Source of the DNA: Actinoplanes solisilvae
GTDB lineage: Bacteria; Actinomycetota; Actinomycetes; Mycobacteriales; Micromonosporaceae
Length of the DNA stretch: 64,000 bases
NCBI RefSeq assembly: GCF_003999975.1
Contig: NZ_RJAC01000012.1
Coordinates: 62,001 to 126,000 of the forward strand
Direction: 5' to 3'
Shown piece by piece: positions 8,919 to 17,815 of this stretch. The notes beneath the pieces are model-generated. The model was not told where the DNA came from. It did no database searches and was given only the letters and a program-made list of their open reading frames with translations. Position 1 is the first letter of the stretch; each line of letters begins with the position of its first letter. The position numbers and the translations under genes are program-made.

Positions 8919-9391
8919 TCGAAGCCCAGGGCGTCGGCGAACCGTCCCAGAGTGGTGCTCGGTCCGCGGGCGGATCGGCCCCGGATGAGGGAGGCCATCA
9001 TCTCGGCCTCGCGCTCCTGCGCGTCGGTGTAGCCGACGCGGCCGAGCATGCGCCGCACCGCCCCCGGGTCGAGGTCGGGGAAGAGCCGGCCGATCGCGGC
9101 GTCGGCGCCGGAGTGTCCGCAGAGGATGTGCGAGAGCTCGTGCAGCACGATGTGCTCGGCGTGCAGCGGCGACGTGCCGGGGTCGTAGAAGACGTGGTCG
9201 GCCCGCTCGGTGCCGATCCACAGGCCGCAGGGTGCCTCGGCGCTGAGCCCGGGCACGGCCCGCCGGATCAGCGGGCGGGCCCGTAACGCGGCCACCTCGT
9301 CGCAGAAATCGTCGAGGTCGAAGGGGTCGGGCACGCGCAGGCCCCGCAGTCTCGCCTCGCAGCGCCGCCGCAGTCCCTCCACCGCGGCCAC
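8915..9391 (-). CDS. ImmA/IrrE-like metallo-endopeptidase
   Basis: A 158-residue protein with the zincin motif HELSH at residues 84-88, inside HIVLHELSHILCGH, and a downstream acidic cluster (AQEREAEMMAS near 124-133) that can supply the third zinc ligand. Size and motif fit stand-alone IrrE/ImmA proteases, which cleave or derepress XRE repressors. It lies directly upstream of, and overlaps, the membrane protein gene. The ATG used gives MAAVEGLRRR as N terminus. About 180 bases separate it from the divergent ppdK, so both promoters should lie there. The actual substrate is unknown. Confidence 0.75.
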   Translation of the reverse strand: MAAVEGLRRRCEARLRGLRVPDPFDLDDFCDEVAALRARPLIRRAVPGLSAEAPCGLWIGTERADHVFYDPGTSPLHAEHIVLHELSHILCGHSGADAAIGRLFPDLDPGAVRRMLGRVGYTDAQEREAEMMASLIRGRSARGPSTTLGRFADALGFE

Positions 9392-9572
9392 GCTACTCGC
9401 CCGGTTCGCTGCGCGGAACTGCGCGGAGAAAGCGCTTACCGAACAGAGGGTGTCGGGGGCCTGTGGAAAACCCCACGCGACGGTTAACTATTCGGCCAAC
9501 ATCTGCATAGCCTTACGAAACTTGGGGCAGGAACCAGTTCGGCCGCGGAATCGAAACCGGAGGTGGCTGGCG

Positions 9573-12254
9573 ATGGAGAAGTACGTCTACGACTTCGCCG
9601 AGGGAAACAGGGATCTGAAAGACCTTCTTGGTGGCAAAGGTGCCAACCTCGCGGAGATGACCAACCTGGGCCTGCCGGTGCCGGCCGGCTTCACCATCAC
9701 CACCGAGGCGTGCCAGCGCTTCCTCGCCGCCGGCGCGCACATCGACGGTCTCGACACCGAGATCGACGCGCACCTGGCCGCCCTGGAAGACGCGATGGGG
9801 CGGAAGCTGGGCGACCCGGCCGACCCGCTGCTCGTGTCGGTGCGCTCGGGAGCCAAGTTCTCGATGCCGGGGATGATGGAGACCGTGCTCAACGTCGGGC
9901 TCAACGACGTATCGGTCGTGGGCCTGTCGCGGCAGGCGGGCGGGAACGACCGCTTCGCATGGGACTCGTACCGGCGGCTGATCCAGATGTTCGGCAAGAC
10001 CGTGTGCGACGTGCCGGGCGCCTCGTTCGAGGACGCGCTTCACCAGGCCAAGGTCGCGAAGGGCGTCAAGGACGACGTGCAGCTCGACGCGGAAGACCTG
10101 CGCGCCTTGGTCTCGGCGTACAAGAAGGTCTTTGTCAAGCATGTCGGGCACGACTTCCCGCAGGACCCGCGGCAGCAGCTCGACCTGGCGATCGAGGCGG
10201 TCTTCAAGTCGTGGAACGCCGAGCGGGCGGTGCTCTATCGCCGGCAGGAACGCATTCCGGCTGACCTGGGCACGGCGGTCAATGTGGTGGCGATGGTCTT
10301 CGGCAATCTCGGGCCTGATTCCGGTACGGGCGTCGCGTTCACGCGGGACCCGGCGACCGGCGAGAGCGGGATCTACGGCGACTATCTGCAGAACGCGCAG
10401 GGCGAGGACGTGGTGGCGGGCATCCGCAACACGCTGCCGCTGGCCGACCTGGAGAAGATCGACAAGAAGTCGTACGACGAATTGCTGCAAATCATGGCGA
10501 CCCTCGAGGGGCATTACCACGACCTGTGCGACATCGAGTTCACGATCGAGCGCGGCAAACTGTGGATGCTGCAGACGCGGGTCGGCAAGCGCACCGCGGC
10601 GGCGGCCTTCACGATCGCGGCGCAACTGGTCGAAGAAGGCATGATCGACCTCGATGAGGCGGTGACGCGGGTCAATGGCGCGCAATTGGCGCAACTCATG
10701 TTCCCGCGCTTCGACCTCGCCGGGGAGCCGACACCGCTGACCCGCGGTGTGGGGGCGTCACCGGGGGCCGCATTCGGGTCCGTCGTATTCACGTCGGCCG
10801 ACGCCGTATCGCACGCGGCCGCCGGTGAATCGGTGATTCTCGTACGCCGCGAGACGAACCCCGACGACCTGCCCGGCATGATCGCGGCGCAGGGGATCCT
10901 CACGTCCCGCGGCGGCAAGACCTCACACGCCGCCGTCGTCGCCCGCGGGATGGGCAAGACGTGCGTGTGCGGCGCCGACGAGGTCGAGGTCGGGCACGAC
11001 CAGTTCACGGTCAACGGGCAGGTCGTGCACGAGGGCGACGTGATCTCGATCGACGGCACGACCGGCCGGGTCTACCTCGGCGAGGTGCCGGTGCGACCGT
11101 CCGAAGTGGTGCAGTACTTCGAGGGCGATCTCGACCCGGCGCTGGCCAACGAACCGCTGGTCGCCGCGGTGCACCAGCTCATGACGCACGCCGACTCCGT
11201 CTCTCGCCTGCGGGTGCGGGCCAACGCGGACACCGGCGCCGACGCGGCCCGGGCGCGTCGGTTCGGGGCGCGCGGCATCGGACTCTGCCGTACGGAACAC
11301 ATGTTCCTCGGCGATCGGCGCGAACTGGTCGAGAAGCTGATCCTGGCCCGCACCGCGGTCGAGCGCGACGACGCCCTGGCCCGGCTGCAGCCGCTGCAGC
11401 GGGCCGACTTCCTCGAGATCTTCCGCGAGATGAACGGGCTGCCGGTCACGGTGCGGTTGATCGACCCGCCGCTGCACGAGTTCCTGCCGTCGCTCGAAGA
11501 ACTGGCGGTGCAGGTGGCGGTGGCCAAGGCGCGCGGCGAGGAGTCGGCCCGCGACGAGCGGATGCTGGCGGCCGTGCGGCGCATGCACGAGCAGAACCCG
11601 ATGCTCGGCCTGCGGGGCGTACGGCTGGGGCTGGTCATTCCCGGTCTGTTCGCCATGCAGGTGCGGGCGATCGCGGAGGCGGCGGTCGCTTTGGCGGCTG
11701 AGGGCGGGTCGCCGCGGCCCGAGATCATGGTTCCCCTCGTCGGGGCCGTCCAAGAGCTCGAGACCGTACGGGCCGAGGCCGAGAAGATCATCTCCGAAGT
11801 GGTCGGGGATTCCGGGGTCGAGGTCCTGATCGGCACCATGATCGAGGTGCCGCGGGCGGCGCTGACCGCGGGACAGATCGCGGAGGCGGCCGAGTTCTTC
11901 TCCTTCGGCACGAACGACCTGACGCAGATGGGGTGGGGCTTCTCCCGCGACGACGTGGAGGGCGCGTTCTTCTGGCGCTACCTGGAGCTGGGCATCTTCG
12001 GCATCTCACCGTTCGAGTCCATCGACCGTGACGGGGTCGGGCGCCTCGTGCGGATCGCCAGCGAGGAGGGGCGGGCGGCCAGGCCGGGCCTGAAGCTCGG
12101 CGTCTGCGGCGAACACGGCGGCGACCCGGAGTCGGTGCACTTCTTCCACGAGGTGGGCCTCGACTACGTCTCCTGCTCGCCGTTCCGAGTACCGGTCGCG
12201 CGTCTGGAGGCCGGCCGGGCCGCGATCGAGTCGGTCGGCTCCGACCACCGCTGA
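9573..12254 (+). CDS. ppdK: pyruvate, phosphate dikinase
   Basis: An 893-residue enzyme interconverting pyruvate + ATP + phosphate and phosphoenolpyruvate + AMP + pyrophosphate. The N-terminal ATP-grasp domain starts DLLGGKGANLAEMTNLGLPVPAGFTIT. The central phosphohistidine domain has LTSRGGKTSHAAVVARGMGK, whose histidine carries the phosphate. The C-terminal TIM barrel has the PEP-binding signatures ARRFGARGIGLCRTEHMF and FFSFGTNDLTQMGWGFSRDD. The length is that of full PPDK rather than PEP synthase. The chosen ATG has GGAGG nine bases upstream; an open frame continues upstream but lacks a better start. A strong terminator hairpin follows the stop. Confidence 0.95.
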   Translation: MEKYVYDFAEGNRDLKDLLGGKGANLAEMTNLGLPVPAGFTITTEACQRFLAAGAHIDGLDTEIDAHLAALEDAMGRKLGDPADPLLVSVRSGAKFSMPGMMETVLNVGLNDVSVVGLSRQAGGNDRFAWDSYRRLIQMFGKTVCDVPGASFEDALHQAKVAKGVKDDVQLDAEDLRALVSAYKKVFVKHVGHDFPQDPRQQLDLAIEAVFKSWNAERAVLYRRQERIPADLGTAVNVVAMVFGNLGPDSGTGVAFTRDPATGESGIYGDYLQNAQGEDVVAGIRNTLPLADLEKIDKKSYDELLQIMATLEGHYHDLCDIEFTIERGKLWMLQTRVGKRTAAAAFTIAAQLVEEGMIDLDEAVTRVNGAQLAQLMFPRFDLAGEPTPLTRGVGASPGAAFGSVVFTSADAVSHAAAGESVILVRRETNPDDLPGMIAAQGILTSRGGKTSHAAVVARGMGKTCVCGADEVEVGHDQFTVNGQVVHEGDVISIDGTTGRVYLGEVPVRPSEVVQYFEGDLDPALANEPLVAAVHQLMTHADSVSRLRVRANADTGADAARARRFGARGIGLCRTEHMFLGDRRELVEKLILARTAVERDDALARLQPLQRADFLEIFREMNGLPVTVRLIDPPLHEFLPSLEELAVQVAVAKARGEESARDERMLAAVRRMHEQNPMLGLRGVRLGLVIPGLFAMQVRAIAEAAVALAAEGGSPRPEIMVPLVGAVQELETVRAEAEKIISEVVGDSGVEVLIGTMIEVPRAALTAGQIAEAAEFFSFGTNDLTQMGWGFSRDDVEGAFFWRYLELGIFGISPFESIDRDGVGRLVRIASEEGRAARPGLKLGVCGEHGGDPESVHFFHEVGLDYVSCSPFRVPVARLEAGRAAIESVGSDHR

Positions 12255-12291
12255 TCGGCCCGCTGTTCCTCCACCCCTTCCCCCGCGCCTT

Positions 12292-12326
12292 CCCGGCGGC
12301 TCACGCGAACCGCGTGAGCCGCCGGG
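12292..12326 (+). terminator. rho-independent-type terminator after ppdK
   Basis: A perfect 16-base inverted repeat (CCCGGCGGCTCACGCG and its complement) is separated by a three-base loop. It lies 37 bases past the ppdK stop and is followed by a short T-containing stretch (TTCGTTTG). The very stable stem suits the weak U-tracts usual in actinomycete terminators. Confidence 0.8.
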
Positions 12327-12474
12327 TTCGTTTGCGCGGCGTTTCGTCGGCTTCGCCCGATGCGGCGCCTCCTTTCGGGCACCGATCCGAGCGAGGAGCC
12401 AAAACTGTCAGTGGGTGGGTTTAGCGTCGGGTTCGTTCAGCAGTCGTACCCGTTCCCAGCCAAAGGAGCCTGCG

Positions 12475-12885
12475 ATGGCGTCCCAGCTCAACCCCTACCT
12501 GACTTTCAACGGCAACGCGCGCGAGGCGATGGAGTTCTACCGCTCCGTCCTCGGTGGCGAGCTCACGGTCAACACCTTCGGCGACTTCGGTGCCCCCGAC
12601 CCCGCCCTGGCCGACAAGGTCATGCACGCCGCCCTGACCACGCCCAAGGGCTACCTGTTGATGGCCTCCGACACCGCCCCCGGCATGCCCTTCAACCCTG
12701 GCAACACGATCACCGTCAGCCTCTCCGGCGACCCTGGCGAGGGCCTGGAAGACGTCTGGGAAAAGCTCGCTGACGGCGCCACCGTCACAATGCCGTTCGA
12801 GAAGCAGATGTGGGGCGACCTCTACGGCCAACTGATCGACAAGTTCGGCACCCCGTGGATGGTCGACGTCGTTTCCGCTCAGTAA
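12475..12885 (+). CDS. PhnB-like VOC superfamily protein
   Basis: A 136-residue glyoxalase/bleomycin-resistance fold protein of the PhnB/YjdN type. It starts SQLNPYLTFNGNAREAMEFYRSVLGGELTV and ends with WGDLYGQLIDKFGTPWMVDV, both typical of the family. AAAGGAG precedes the ATG by six bases. Members are small dimeric proteins, some binding a metal and some with no catalytic site. No substrate can be assigned from context: upstream is the ppdK terminator and downstream a convergent lipoprotein gene. Confidence 0.85.
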   Translation: MASQLNPYLTFNGNAREAMEFYRSVLGGELTVNTFGDFGAPDPALADKVMHAALTTPKGYLLMASDTAPGMPFNPGNTITVSLSGDPGEGLEDVWEKLADGATVTMPFEKQMWGDLYGQLIDKFGTPWMVDVVSAQ

Positions 12886-13008
12886 GCCGCCGGCCGCCGG
12901 TCGCCCTGGCCGGCGATCAGCTCTTCGGCCGGCCGTCCTCGTAGTGAACTGGCCGACCGCCTCCGGACGCCCTCCTGGTGACCCGGGCGGCCGGCTCGCG
13001 GCGATTAC

Positions 13009-13401
13009 TCAGGCCGGGGCACGGCACAGATTCGTCGTGGCGATGGCGACAATGCGCTGTCCCGTGCGGCCGTCCACCTCGAAGAGCTCGATCGCGCCGC
13101 CGACCTGGTCACTCGTCGACGCGCCCTGCTCGGCGCCCCGGCACAGCTCGTAACCGTTGTCGAGCGCGGCCTTCTCATCTGTCACAAGCCCGGCATCCAG
13201 ATTGCGCAGCGCGTTGATATATGTCGCCTCGTCAGCCACTGGCGGACCGGCCGACGGGCTTTCGCCGGCAACGGCGGCGACGTCCCCCGTGCCGATGCCC
13301 GGCTCGCCGCCCCCGGAGTTTCCCGCTGAGCAACCGGCGAGCGCGCCGAAGCAGCCCAGCGCGAGCGCCATCGCACCTGTAACGACCAGACGTGCCCTCA
13401 T
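13009..13401 (-). CDS. small secreted lipoprotein, DUF732-like
   Basis: A 130-residue predicted lipoprotein. The ATG is preceded by GAGGGGA; the signal peptide MRARLVVTGAMALALGCFGALAGC ends in the lipobox LAGC. The mature part starts with a Ser/Gly/Pro-rich linker and then a helical domain with ADEATYINALRNLDAG and a second cysteine pair (ELCRGAE, TTNLCRAPA) that could form a disulfide. The short helical domain with two cysteines resembles DUF732 proteins of actinobacteria. Function unknown. Confidence 0.65.
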   Translation of the reverse strand: MRARLVVTGAMALALGCFGALAGCSAGNSGGGEPGIGTGDVAAVAGESPSAGPPVADEATYINALRNLDAGLVTDEKAALDNGYELCRGAEQGASTSDQVGGAIELFEVDGRTGQRIVAIATTNLCRAPA

Positions 13402-13582
13402 ACGGCGTCCCCTCGCTCCCAGGAAGCGATCTTCGCCGCCCGCACCGCTGAGGACGCTACGGTCCACACGCCCCGGCCCACTACCGACAGCAAGCCGACA
13501 TTCTCCGCCAATCGGGCGACAGTCACCCCCGGGACGGACACCGGCCGCCCCCGCGCGGCCAGGCCCCGGGCCTGGACGTGCG

Positions 13583-13658
13583 GCCGGCCGAGCACTCGCC
13601 TTACAAGCGAAGGGTCATGAGCCGGCCGAGCACTCGCCTTACAAGCGAAGGGTCATGA
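13583..13658. repeat. perfect tandem duplication of a 38-base unit
   Basis: Two identical 38-base copies (13583-13620 and 13621-13658) stand head to tail just beyond the recQ stop codon. Each contains a small hairpin-like core (CGCCTTACAAGCG) and ends GGGTCATGA. No coding function is visible. It may be a duplicated weak terminator for recQ or a recent slippage event. Confidence 0.85.
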
Positions 13659-13662
13659 GCTG

Positions 13663-15741
13663 TCAGTCGTAGTCGGGTGATGGGGGTTCGGCGTCCCAGT
13701 CGTAGTCGGGCGGCTCCTCGTCGAAGGTGTGGGCCGGTGGTGCCGGCTCCGGCTCGGCGGAGCGGGACGTGACGGCGGGGCGCCGAGTAGCCGGCGCCGG
13801 GGCCGAGGCCCGCGAGGGCTGCGTCGCGGCGGCGCGGGCTGCGGGGGCGGCCGGGGCTGCGGCCGACCCTGCGGGGTCGGCGCCGTTGAGGGTGTCGAGC
13901 ACCTGCTGGCCGAACTTGGTGAGCTTGCCCTGGCCGACGCCGCTCACCGTGCCCAGCTCGGCCAGGGTTTTCGGGTTGAGGGTGGCGATCGCCCGCAGGG
14001 TGGCGTCGTGGAAGATCACGTAGGCGGGCATGCCCTGTTCCTTGGCCACGCCGGCCCGCCACGCCCGCAGACGCTCGAAGACCGAGGTGGCGGCGGGGGA
14101 CAGGTCGCCGGCGGCGACAGCGGGCGCGCCCCCGGCCGTGGTGGCGCGCTGCCTCGGGGCCTTGATCTTCGTCTTGGGAGCCTCGCGGCGCATCATCACC
14201 TTGGTCTCGCCGCGCAGGACGCTCGAGCTGGCGTCGGTGAGGACCAGGGTGCTGTATTCGCCCTCGACGGCCAGCAGACCCGCGGCCAGCAGCTTGCGGA
14301 CCACCCCGCGCCACTCGGCGTCGCGCAGCTCGGTGCCGATGCCGAAGACCGAGAGCTCGTGGTGGCGGAAGCGCTGGACCTTGTCGGTCTCCTTGCCGAG
14401 CAGGATGTCGATCGACTGGCCCGCGCCGAACTTCTGACCCCGCTCGCGTTGCAGCCGCAGCACGGTCGACAGGAGTTTCTGCGCGGGGACCGTGCCGTCC
14501 CACGACTCGGGCGGGGCGAGGCACGTGTCGCAGTTGCCGCAGTTGGCCTCGGACGCGGTCTGGCCGAAGTAGTTGAGCAGTTGGGACCGCCGGCACGTCA
14601 CCGTCTCGCAGAGGGCGAGCATCGCGTCGAGGTGCTGGCCGGCGTTGCGGCGGTGGGCCAGGTCGCCGTCGGAGCTCTCGATCATCTTGCGCTGCTGCAC
14701 GACGTCTTGCAGCCCGTAGGCCAGCCAGGCCGTGGACGGCAGCCCGTCGCGGCCGGCGCGTCCCGTCTCCTGGTAGTAGCCCTCGACGGATTTCGGCAGG
14801 TCGAGGTGGGCCACGAACCGTACGTCGGGCTTGTCGATGCCCATGCCGAAAGCGATCGTCGCCACCATGACCAGCCCGTCCTCGCGCAGGAAGCGGGACT
14901 GGTTGGCCGCGCGCACCCGGTTGTCGAGGCCCGCGTGGTAGGGCAGGGCGTTGACCCCGTTCTGGACGAGGAACTCGGCTGTGCGCTCGACCGAGGCGCG
15001 GGACAGGCAGTAGACGATGCCGGAGTCACCGGGGTGCTCGGTGCGCAGCAGGTCGAGCAGCTGCTTGCGCGGCTCGTTCTTGCCGACGATGCGGTATTGG
15101 ATGTTGGGCCGGTCGAAGCTGGCCGTGAAGTGGCGCGCGTCGGTGAGCTGCAGCCGGGTGGCGATCTCGTCGCGCGTGGCCGTCGTCGCCGTGGCGGTGA
15201 GCGCTATGCGCGGCACGTCGGGCCAGCGCTCGTGCAGCATCGACAGGTTGAGATAGTCGGGCCGGAAGTCGTGGCCCCACTGGGACACGCAGTGGGCCTC
15301 GTCGATCGCGAACAACGAGATCTTGCCGCGGTCGAGCAGCCGCTGGGTGGCCGGCACGCCCAGACCCTCGGGCGCCACGTAGAGCAGGTCGAGGTCGCCG
15401 TTGACGAACTCGGCCTCGACCAGGCGGCGCTCGTCGTAGTCGAGCGCGGAGTTGATGAAGTTGGCCCGCACGCCGGCGGTGCGCAGCGCGTCGACCTGAT
15501 CCTGCATCAGCGCGATCAGCGGCGAGATCACCACGCCCGTGCCCGGGCGCACCAGCGCCGGGATCTGGTAGCACAGCGACTTGCCGCCGCCGGTCGGCAT
15601 CAGCACGAGCGCGTCGCCGCCGCCGGCCACGTGCTCGATGATCTCGTGTTGCTGACCGCGGAAGGAGGGATAGCCGAACACCCTGTTGAGGACGTCGACG
15701 GCCGCCGAGCCTTGAGCGGGAACCTGGGATGCCGAAGTCAC
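13663..15741 (-). CDS. recQ: ATP-dependent DNA helicase RecQ
   Basis: A 692-residue RecQ-family 3'-5' helicase. The motif order is FRGQQHEII (motif 0), PTGGGKS Walker A at about 49-55, AIDEAHCVSQWGHDFRPDY (DEAH and aromatic loop), and motifs V/VI ending QETGRAGRDG. A zinc-binding cysteine cluster (CETVTCRRS, NCGNCDTC) and a winged helix come next, then an HRDC domain (ATSVFERLRAWRAG...). The last 70 residues are Pro/Ala/Asp-rich with DYDWDAEPPSPDYD repeats, unlike compact RecQs. It acts in recombination repair and fork processing. It appears monocistronic, with a tandem 38-base repeat just past its stop. Confidence 0.95.
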   Translation of the reverse strand: MTSASQVPAQGSAAVDVLNRVFGYPSFRGQQHEIIEHVAGGGDALVLMPTGGGKSLCYQIPALVRPGTGVVISPLIALMQDQVDALRTAGVRANFINSALDYDERRLVEAEFVNGDLDLLYVAPEGLGVPATQRLLDRGKISLFAIDEAHCVSQWGHDFRPDYLNLSMLHERWPDVPRIALTATATTATRDEIATRLQLTDARHFTASFDRPNIQYRIVGKNEPRKQLLDLLRTEHPGDSGIVYCLSRASVERTAEFLVQNGVNALPYHAGLDNRVRAANQSRFLREDGLVMVATIAFGMGIDKPDVRFVAHLDLPKSVEGYYQETGRAGRDGLPSTAWLAYGLQDVVQQRKMIESSDGDLAHRRNAGQHLDAMLALCETVTCRRSQLLNYFGQTASEANCGNCDTCLAPPESWDGTVPAQKLLSTVLRLQRERGQKFGAGQSIDILLGKETDKVQRFRHHELSVFGIGTELRDAEWRGVVRKLLAAGLLAVEGEYSTLVLTDASSSVLRGETKVMMRREAPKTKIKAPRQRATTAGGAPAVAAGDLSPAATSVFERLRAWRAGVAKEQGMPAYVIFHDATLRAIATLNPKTLAELGTVSGVGQGKLTKFGQQVLDTLNGADPAGSAAAPAAPAARAAATQPSRASAPAPATRRPAVTSRSAEPEPAPPAHTFDEEPPDYDWDAEPPSPDYD

Positions 15742-15840
15742 TCCGCGACAGTACAGAGGAACGCGGCCTTCGTGCGAAGCCCTGTGGACAACGTCGAAAT
15801 GTGGATAACTCCCAGCCGGCCCGCGCGCCCGGCAGACTTC

Positions 15841-17781
15841 TCAGCGCGAAGGCAGCGAAGGCAGCGAAGGCAGCGAAGGCAATGAAGGCAACAGCGCCAC
15901 CAGAGCCAGAATCACCTGTGCGGGTGTGCCCGGCTCGGCGTGCAGCACGAGAGGAGCGTCCTGAGTCGCATGTTGACCCGCCACGTGGTGCAGCGCGGAC
16001 ACTCCCGCGCTGGACAGATGAGTAACACCCGAGAGGTCCACGGTCATCCGCACGGTGCCGCCCCGGCTGCGCCGCAGCAGCTCCTGACGGGCCAGGGCCG
16101 CCGTCGTCACGTCGAGCGGCCCCTCCACCCGCACACGGGCCTCGTCGTCACCGGTCTGCTCGACGATCCGGAACTCGACCCGGTCGTCCGGCTGGGGCGG
16201 TTGCCGGTCGGCGGCCGACAGGTCGAGCAGCCGGGCCGGGCGGCTCAACGGTTTCGCCACCCGCGCGACCGTGCCCGCCTCGGAGTGGTCGACCTTCAGC
16301 TCCGCCACGAGCTGGGCCGCCAGCGCCAGCCCGCGGCCCCGGTTGGCCTGGCGTCGCGGCTCCTGCCAGCGTCCGTCGTCGGTGACCGAGACGAGCACCG
16401 ACCCGGCCGGGTTCAGCGTCGCGTTCAGCTTGACCGTCGCGCCGTCGGTGGTGCCCGCGTGTTCCACGGCGTTGGCCAGCAGCTCGCCGATCGCGTGCTG
16501 CAGAGCGAAGACGTCCTCGCCGGTTGCGCCCACGCGCCCGAGCCAATCACCGAGCCGGTGCCGGGCGTCGCGCAGTTCGGCCGGTTCGGCCGGCAGTTCC
16601 AGGGCCAGATCGGGTACGACCGGCACGCGCTGGACAGCCAGCATGGTGATGTCGTCGGTGTGCCCGGCCGCCCGCACCAGCAGTTCGACCGTCTGCGAGC
16701 AGACCCGCTCGGCCGGGGTCGAGACGGGGTCGTGCAGGGCCCGTCCGGCGGCGCTGTCGGCGGCCACGTGGGCCAGGTCGGCCGCGCTCGACGTGTGGTC
16801 GCGGCCGGGCCGCTCGAGGATCCCGTCGCTGAAGAGCAGCAGCAGTTCGCCCTCGTCGAGCCGGTCGGAGCGCACGGGGAAGGCGCCGCCGGTCCCGAGC
16901 GGCGCGCCGCCGGTCGGCGGCAGATAGCGGGTCTCGCCCGAGCGGCTGACCAGCAGCGGCGCCGGGTGCCCGGCCGTGCAATAGGCGAGCTCGCCGCTCA
17001 CCGGGTCGAGCGCGACCAGCACGACCGTCGTCGCGTGCGCGGCCGGCAACCGGGTGGCGAAGCGGTCGGCGGCGGTCAGCGCCTCGACGATCCCCGCGCC
17101 CTCCTCGAGCCGGTCCTGCAGCACCGCGCGCAGCTGCCCCATGACGCCCGAGGCGGTGACGCCGTGACCGACCACGTCGCCGACGATCAGCGCGACCCGC
17201 CCGTCGCGTTGCGCGACCGCGTCGAACCAGTCGCCGCCCGCGGCCGTGTCCGCCTCGGCCAGCAGATAGCTCGCCGCGACCTGCGCCCCCGGCAGCACCG
17301 GCAACCCCGCCGGCAGCAGCTCGCGCTGCAGGGCCGTGATCACTTCGCGGGTCTGGTCGTAACGGCGCTTCAGGCGCGCCGTCTGTTCGGCCGCCGCCTG
17401 CCGTTGGCGCACCATGTCGGTGACGTCGAATCCGACCCCGATGACGCCGCGCCGCACGCCGTCGACCATCCAGGGGGTGATCGTGAAGTTCGCGAACATC
17501 TCGTGCACCGAGCCGTCCGGCGCGGTGATGTGGGCCCGCCACTCGCGCCCGTTGATCGGCTCGCCGGTGCGGTAGACGTCGTGGTAGGCGTCGACGAACT
17601 GCTGCCCGGCCAGGTCGTTGAGCACCTCGCGGATGGGCCGGCCGCGAAACTCGCGACCGGCCAGCACCGACCGGGTGGCCGCGCTCAGCGTGAGCACCCG
17701 CAGCTCAGGGCCCTCGCACACGGCCAGGATGAAAGGCACCTGGTCGACCGCGGTGAGCACCAGCGGGGTGTCGTCCTCCAT
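15841..17781 (-). CDS. PAS-PP2C phosphatase-HATPase-STAS multidomain stress regulator
   Basis: A 646-residue protein with a complete partner-switching set in one chain. A PAS sensor (about 10-125, FANFTITPWMVDG...VGFDVTD) is followed by a short coiled coil, then a PP2C/SpoIIE phosphatase (about 165-370; GGDWFDA, VGDVVGHG, LFSDGILE, GHTDDITML). An RsbW-like HATPase (about 385-510; ELLANAVEHAG, NRGRGLAL) and a STAS domain (about 540-630; VDLSGVTHLSSAGVSALHHV) complete it. The conserved STAS serine pair is present. RsbU-type phosphatases dephosphorylate STAS antagonists, while the kinase domain does the reverse, so the protein may self-regulate. It ends in five Leu-Pro-Ser repeats. The start at 17781 fits AGGA eight bases upstream better than the ATG at 17790. 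Confidence 0.88.
   Translation of the reverse strand: MEDDTPLVLTAVDQVPFILAVCEGPELRVLTLSAATRSVLAGREFRGRPIREVLNDLAGQQFVDAYHDVYRTGEPINGREWRAHITAPDGSVHEMFANFTITPWMVDGVRRGVIGVGFDVTDMVRQRQAAAEQTARLKRRYDQTREVITALQRELLPAGLPVLPGAQVAASYLLAEADTAAGGDWFDAVAQRDGRVALIVGDVVGHGVTASGVMGQLRAVLQDRLEEGAGIVEALTAADRFATRLPAAHATTVVLVALDPVSGELAYCTAGHPAPLLVSRSGETRYLPPTGGAPLGTGGAFPVRSDRLDEGELLLLFSDGILERPGRDHTSSAADLAHVAADSAAGRALHDPVSTPAERVCSQTVELLVRAAGHTDDITMLAVQRVPVVPDLALELPAEPAELRDARHRLGDWLGRVGATGEDVFALQHAIGELLANAVEHAGTTDGATVKLNATLNPAGSVLVSVTDDGRWQEPRRQANRGRGLALAAQLVAELKVDHSEAGTVARVAKPLSRPARLLDLSAADRQPPQPDDRVEFRIVEQTGDDEARVRVEGPLDVTTAALARQELLRRSRGGTVRMTVDLSGVTHLSSAGVSALHHVAGQHATQDAPLVLHAEPGTPAQVILALVALLPSLPSLPSLPSLPSR
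15847..15891. repeat. five copies of a 9-base tandem repeat inside a gene 3' end
   Basis: Three perfect and two near-perfect copies of CGAAGGCAG, in frame with the minus-strand PAS-PP2C-STAS gene, encode five consecutive Leu-Pro-Ser units just before its stop codon. Such a short in-frame repeat can change copy number by slippage without breaking the gene. Confidence 0.9.
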
Positions 17782-17815
17782 GCAGCTCATCCTGCCCGAC
17801 GCCGGGCGCCGAGCG

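Noticed and set aside
9210..9572. Extended N terminus for pyruvate phosphate dikinase
   Set aside because: The open frame continues 121 codons upstream but overlaps the divergent protease gene, is Arg-rich, and lacks family similarity; the ATG at 9573 has a proper ribosome site.
13729..15885. Long open frame of about 718 codons on the plus strand across recQ
   Set aside because: It is antisense to a clearly conserved helicase gene, has His/Gln/Arg/Val composition typical of a complement-strand shadow in high-GC DNA, and shows no protein motifs.
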